This document shows, piece by piece, positions 41,561 to 41,587 of a stretch of DNA of 41,587 nucleotides. Within the stretch, counting starts at the first letter, position 1. Each line of letters starts with the position of its first letter. Source of the DNA: an uncultured Rhodospirillales bacterium (lineage in GTDB: Bacteria; Pseudomonadota; Alphaproteobacteria; Acetobacterales; Acetobacteraceae); NCBI GenBank assembly GCA_903928895.1, contig CAIYSR010000094.1, forward strand, positions 1 to 41,587. The letters run 5' to 3'. The notes under the pieces are model-generated. The model saw nothing but the letters and a program-made list of their open reading frames with translations. It had not been told where the DNA came from and ran no database searches. A program made the translations under genes and the position numbers.

Positions 41561-41587
41561 ATCCCGGCCCCCCCCCAAACAAACAAG

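Noticed and set aside
1-41587. CRISPR array
   Set aside because: No regular repeat-spacer series; the repeats seen are iterons, terminator units and dispersed hairpins.

Overview
The window is very GC-rich (roughly two thirds or more by eye) and gram-negative in gene content. Rep, ParA and the exosortase-A (XrtA) polysaccharide genes look alphaproteobacterial. The gene style, the DUF1612 protein, the RepA_C-type initiator and the hairpin repeats suggest an acetic-acid-bacterium relative (Acetobacteraceae, perhaps Acidiphilium-like). The family-level guess is inference. An iteron origin, a plasmid-type initiator and a ParA operon argue that the sequence is, or carries, a plasmid or chromid backbone.

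Layout. 0-4 kb is accessory DNA: a tiny membrane protein, an HTH protein interrupted at a C10 run, a pentapeptide/leucine-rich-repeat protein of lower GC, a ParDE toxin-antitoxin pair and a hypothetical gene. 3.8-6.2 kb (minus strand) has a GNAT acetyltransferase, a membrane acyltransferase and a DUF1612 protein. 6.4-8.6 kb has a serine recombinase and UDP-glucose dehydrogenase. 8.64-11.0 kb is the replication and partition block: a DnaA box, iterons on both sides of repA, an AT-rich unwinding element, parA and a small partner. A glycosyltransferase follows directly in the same operon. 12.2-17.0 kb holds accessory polysaccharide genes: a HAD phosphatase fusion, a 57-residue membrane protein, two GNAT/FemAB-like acyltransferases, a YdcF protein and a half-size glycosyltransferase.

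17.2-26.9 kb is an eight-gene minus-strand operon. In transcription order it encodes a Wza-like exporter, a chain-length protein, a tyrosine autokinase, an outer-membrane barrel, an ATPase, a polysaccharide deacetylase, a FemAB protein and exosortase A with a fused EpsI domain. A tRNA-Val lies upstream on the same strand. 27.5-38.7 kb carries the initiating sugar transferase, the sensor kinase PrsK, two minus-strand glycosyltransferases (one split at a G12 run), the sigma-54 regulator PrsR and the TPR protein PrsT. A GT4 glycosyltransferase follows to 39.9 kb. The last 1.7 kb has hairpin repeats around a lower-GC pair: a ribbon-helix-helix-like protein and a two-helix membrane protein.

How it fits together. 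Ugd makes UDP-glucuronate. The EpsB-type transferase loads the first sugar on the lipid carrier, and the glycosyltransferases and acyl/aminoacyl-type enzymes extend and decorate the unit. Chain-length protein, kinase and exporter polymerise and secrete it. PrsK/PrsR probably control the genes through sigma-54. XrtA would process PEP-CTERM proteins, but none is visible here. Three copies of a roughly 110-base multi-hairpin terminator separate the convergent gene blocks, and long C/G runs sit exactly where two reading frames break.
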